From: Rickettsiales bacterium
GTDB taxonomy: Bacteria > Pseudomonadota > Alphaproteobacteria > Rickettsiales > JANQQO01
DNA length: 6,930 bases
Assembly: GCA_028289305.1 (NCBI GenBank)
Contig: JANQQO010000231.1
Span: 1-6,930, forward strand
Direction of reading: 5' to 3'
The translations under genes and the position numbers were made by a program. Positions 5,796-6,930 of the stretch are shown one piece after another; within the stretch, counting starts at the first letter, position 1, and each line of letters starts with the position of its first letter. A model generated the notes under the pieces. The model was given only the letters and a program-made list of their open reading frames with translations, made no database searches and had not been told where the DNA came from.

Positions 5796-6374
5796 TTACT
5801 TTTTAGTAGTCTTTTTTGCCGCAGGCTTTTTTGCGGCTGGCTTCTTTGCTGCTGATTTTTTAGCAGCAGGCTTTGCCTTGGTTTCTTTTTTCGCTTCTGA
5901 TTTTTTAGTAGGCGCTTTTTCCGCCGCTTTCTTAGGTGCTTCCGCCTTCTTTTCTGCTGGCTTTTTAGACTCAGCCTTTTTCGCAGGTGCCGCTTTTTTC
6001 TCTTCCGCTGGCGCTTCTTTCGCTACTTCTTTTTGCGGCGCAGCTTTCTTTTCTTTCAGGCCCGTGCCAATATCTTGCACCTTGACCCAGGTCACCTGCT
6101 GGCGATGGCCTTTCAGACGACGATAGTTATGGCGGCGCTTTTTCTTAAATACCAACACCTTCTTATCTTTTTCCTGCTTGATGATTTCTGCAGATACTTT
6201 GATATCGCTCACAAGCGGCGTGCCCGTGGTGACCTTACCGTCATCACCGACAACCATCAGCACTTCATCAAACAGAATGATCGAACCTTGTGGCTGCTCA
6301 AGCTTTTCCAGCTTCAGCACGTCACCTTTGGTCACTTTATATTGTTTTCCACCAGAGCGGATCACTGCAAACAT
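5796..6374 (-). CDS. rplU: 50S ribosomal protein bL21 with a long Lys/Ala-rich C-terminal tail
   Basis: Residues 1 to about 104 form a complete bL21, a 23S rRNA-binding protein of the large subunit: M-F-A-V-I-R-S-G-G-K-Q-Y at the start, and the signature K-K-R-R-H-N-Y-R-R-L-K-G-H-R-Q near 78-92, followed by T-W-V-K-V. Standard bL21 is about 103 residues; this one is 192. The extra part, from about residue 107, contains 32 Lys and 25 Ala in 86 residues, with Glu and Pro in the first half. It looks like a histone-H1 or HU-type basic tail and is probably disordered. It ends in four tandem P/S-A-A-K-K units. The frame runs open through it to a single TAA, so it is not a frameshift artefact within this sequence. 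Basic extensions on alphaproteobacterial bL21 are known to me in general terms, but the role of this one is unknown. An AGGG ribosome site and a strong promoter lie upstream. Confidence 0.96.
   Translation of the reverse strand: MFAVIRSGGKQYKVTKGDVLKLEKLEQPQGSIILFDEVLMVVGDDGKVTTGTPLVSDIKVSAEIIKQEKDKKVLVFKKKRRHNYRRLKGHRQQVTWVKVQDIGTGLKEKKAAPQKEVAKEAPAEEKKAAPAKKAESKKPAEKKAEAPKKAAEKAPTKKSEAKKETKAKPAAKKSAAKKPAAKKPAAKKTTKK
5811..5870 (-). repeat. Four tandem 15-base units in the rplU tail
   Basis: Four adjacent 15-base units, at 5811-5825, 5826-5840, 5841-5855 and 5856-5870, encode bL21 residues 169-188 as P-A-A-K-K, S-A-A-K-K, P-A-A-K-K and P-A-A-K-K. Units differ mainly at third codon positions, so the peptide is more conserved than the DNA. 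This suggests an older expansion kept for its protein sequence and not a very recent slippage. Confidence 0.85.
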
Positions 6375-6419
6375 GATATTCTTATTCCCTGTAATAAAAT
6401 CTTGGAAATTGGGAGCTGT

Positions 6420-6447
6420 ACTATAGGTATAAACGGGTATTTGTCAA
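6420..6447 (-). promoter_or_regulatory. Strong sigma70-type promoter of rplU-rpmA-obg
   Basis: On the minus strand a perfect TTGACA (6442-6447) is followed after 16 bases by TATAGT (6420-6425), a five-of-six match to the -10. Transcription would start near 6413, leaving a leader of about 38 bases with an AGGG ribosome site before the rplU ATG. Nothing in the leader looks like a riboswitch or a long attenuator. It is the best promoter in the window and fits the high expression expected for ribosomal proteins. Confidence 0.8.
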
Positions 6448-6510
6448 CGAGTTTTTGTGCTTTTTAGGCGGGGCGAACGGCGCCGGGGGGCGTGGTGTTA
6501 CACAGAGGCG

Positions 6511-6930
6511 CTATATCGCCGCAGTAGCGGCGGTGAGCCACGTATTTTCCTCTTCGGTTAGATGCTCTGCGAGCGCCTCGCGCACGCGAGTATGATAGCT
6601 ATTCACCCACGCAATCTCGTCTGGGGTGAGTAATTCACGCGCGATGAGATGGCGATCGATGGGTGCGAGGGTAAGCGTTTCAAAATGCAGGAAGGTGCGG
6701 CTGTCATTTTTGGCCTCAGACGGCACAACCAGCACGAGATTTTCAATGCGGATGCCGTAAGCGCCGGTTTTGTAGTAACCAGGCTCGTTAGAGAGGATCA
6801 TACCGGGTTTCAGCGCAACATCACCGCCTGCCTTGCTGATGCGCTGTGGACCTTCATGCACGCTTAGATAGCTGCCGACGCCGTGGCCAGTGCCGTGATC
6901 ATAATCGAGACCAGCTTGCCATAAATGATA
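6511..6930 (-). CDS. Aminopeptidase P (Xaa-Pro aminopeptidase, M24B), C-terminal part
   Basis: The last 139 residues of a metallopeptidase that removes the N-terminal residue from peptides with proline in second position; the 5' part lies beyond the right edge. The frame is open from the edge, so the GTG at 6861 is an internal valine and not the start. Visible residues begin in the pita-bread catalytic domain: G-L-D-Y-D-H-G-T-G-H-G-V-G, with the metal-ligand His at visible residue 16, and S-V-H-E-G-P with the conserved His at 25. The Glu ligands follow in S-N-E-P-G-Y-Y (about 49) and I-R-I-E-N-L (about 63). The two Asp ligands must lie outside the window. The final ~60 residues (L-A-P-I-D-R, L-T-P-D-E-I-A-W-V-N-S-Y-H) are the C-terminal M24 extension typical of the larger XPNPEP1-like type, not the shorter E. 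coli PepP type. It is likely cytoplasmic. rplU follows after 136 bases with its own promoter. Confidence 0.93.
   Translation of the reverse strand, partial: YHLWQAGLDYDHGTGHGVGSYLSVHEGPQRISKAGGDVALKPGMILSNEPGYYKTGAYGIRIENLVLVVPSEAKNDSRTFLHFETLTLAPIDRHLIARELLTPDEIAWVNSYHTRVREALAEHLTEEENTWLTAATAAI
6517..6532 (-). other. Perfect 6-bp GC hairpin at the 3' end of the aminopeptidase P gene
   Basis: CGCCGC and GCGGCG flank a four-base loop just before the aminopeptidase P stop codon. It could slow polymerase or protect the 3' end of the transcript. On the minus strand it is not followed by a T tract, so it is not a standard intrinsic terminator. The bases also encode an Ala-rich end (T-A-A-T-A-A-I), so the hairpin may be a by-product of Ala codons. 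Confidence 0.3.

Noticed and set aside
5674..6126. Plus-strand open frame with repeated F-F-A-A-G-F segments resembling a membrane protein
   Set aside because: It is the antisense reading of the Lys/Ala-rich rplU tail. Lys and Ala codons read backwards give Phe, Leu and Ala, so the apparent membrane repeats are a mirror of the real gene.
6461..6500. GC-rich block next to a T run between aminopeptidase P and rplU
   Set aside because: On the minus strand, where termination of aminopeptidase P would occur, the run is A instead of T, and only short imperfect stems form.

Overview
This window looks like a housekeeping segment of an alphaproteobacterial chromosome. The main pointer is the small Usg-family gene, a family known almost entirely from Alphaproteobacteria. 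The rplU-rpmA-obg order and the style of the XerD, glycosyltransferase and YgfZ-like proteins are compatible with this. Base composition looks fairly balanced. I see no insertion sequence, integrase remnant, tRNA, rRNA, CRISPR array or phage gene. Genus and order cannot be fixed from this sequence alone.

Layout. Bases 1-2104 hold a tightly packed plus-strand operon: the 3' part of an unrecognised Ala/Leu-rich gene, then xerD (tyrosine recombinase for chromosome dimer resolution), then an alpha/beta-hydrolase of the carboxylesterase/phospholipase family. Both junctions are 4-base ATGA stop/start overlaps. Bases 2105-2191 are a short leader with an extended -10 promoter and a strong Shine-Dalgarno for usg. 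After a 69-84 base gap (depending on the start chosen) comes a GT4 glycosyltransferase gene, overlapped by ATGA with a ygfZ-like gene (folate-binding, Fe-S cluster maintenance).

From 4439 onward all genes are on the minus strand. In transcription order these are the 3' third or less of an aminopeptidase P gene (entering from the right edge), then a near-consensus sigma70-type promoter, rplU (bL21), rpmA (bL27) and obg (ribosome-assembly GTPase). The obg and ygfZ genes converge and their 3' ends overlap by 20 bases, so there is no intergenic space for a conventional terminator between them.

Function. The right half is the classic ribosome module: two large-subunit proteins with the GTPase that helps assemble that subunit. 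The left half joins unrelated functions (recombination, ester hydrolysis, sugar transfer, Fe-S repair) by translational coupling. The most unusual item is the bL21 protein, which carries an 86-residue Lys/Ala-rich, histone-H1-like tail ending in four tandem P/S-A-A-K-K units. I found no convincing new multi-gene system. The findings are local oddities and start-site corrections.
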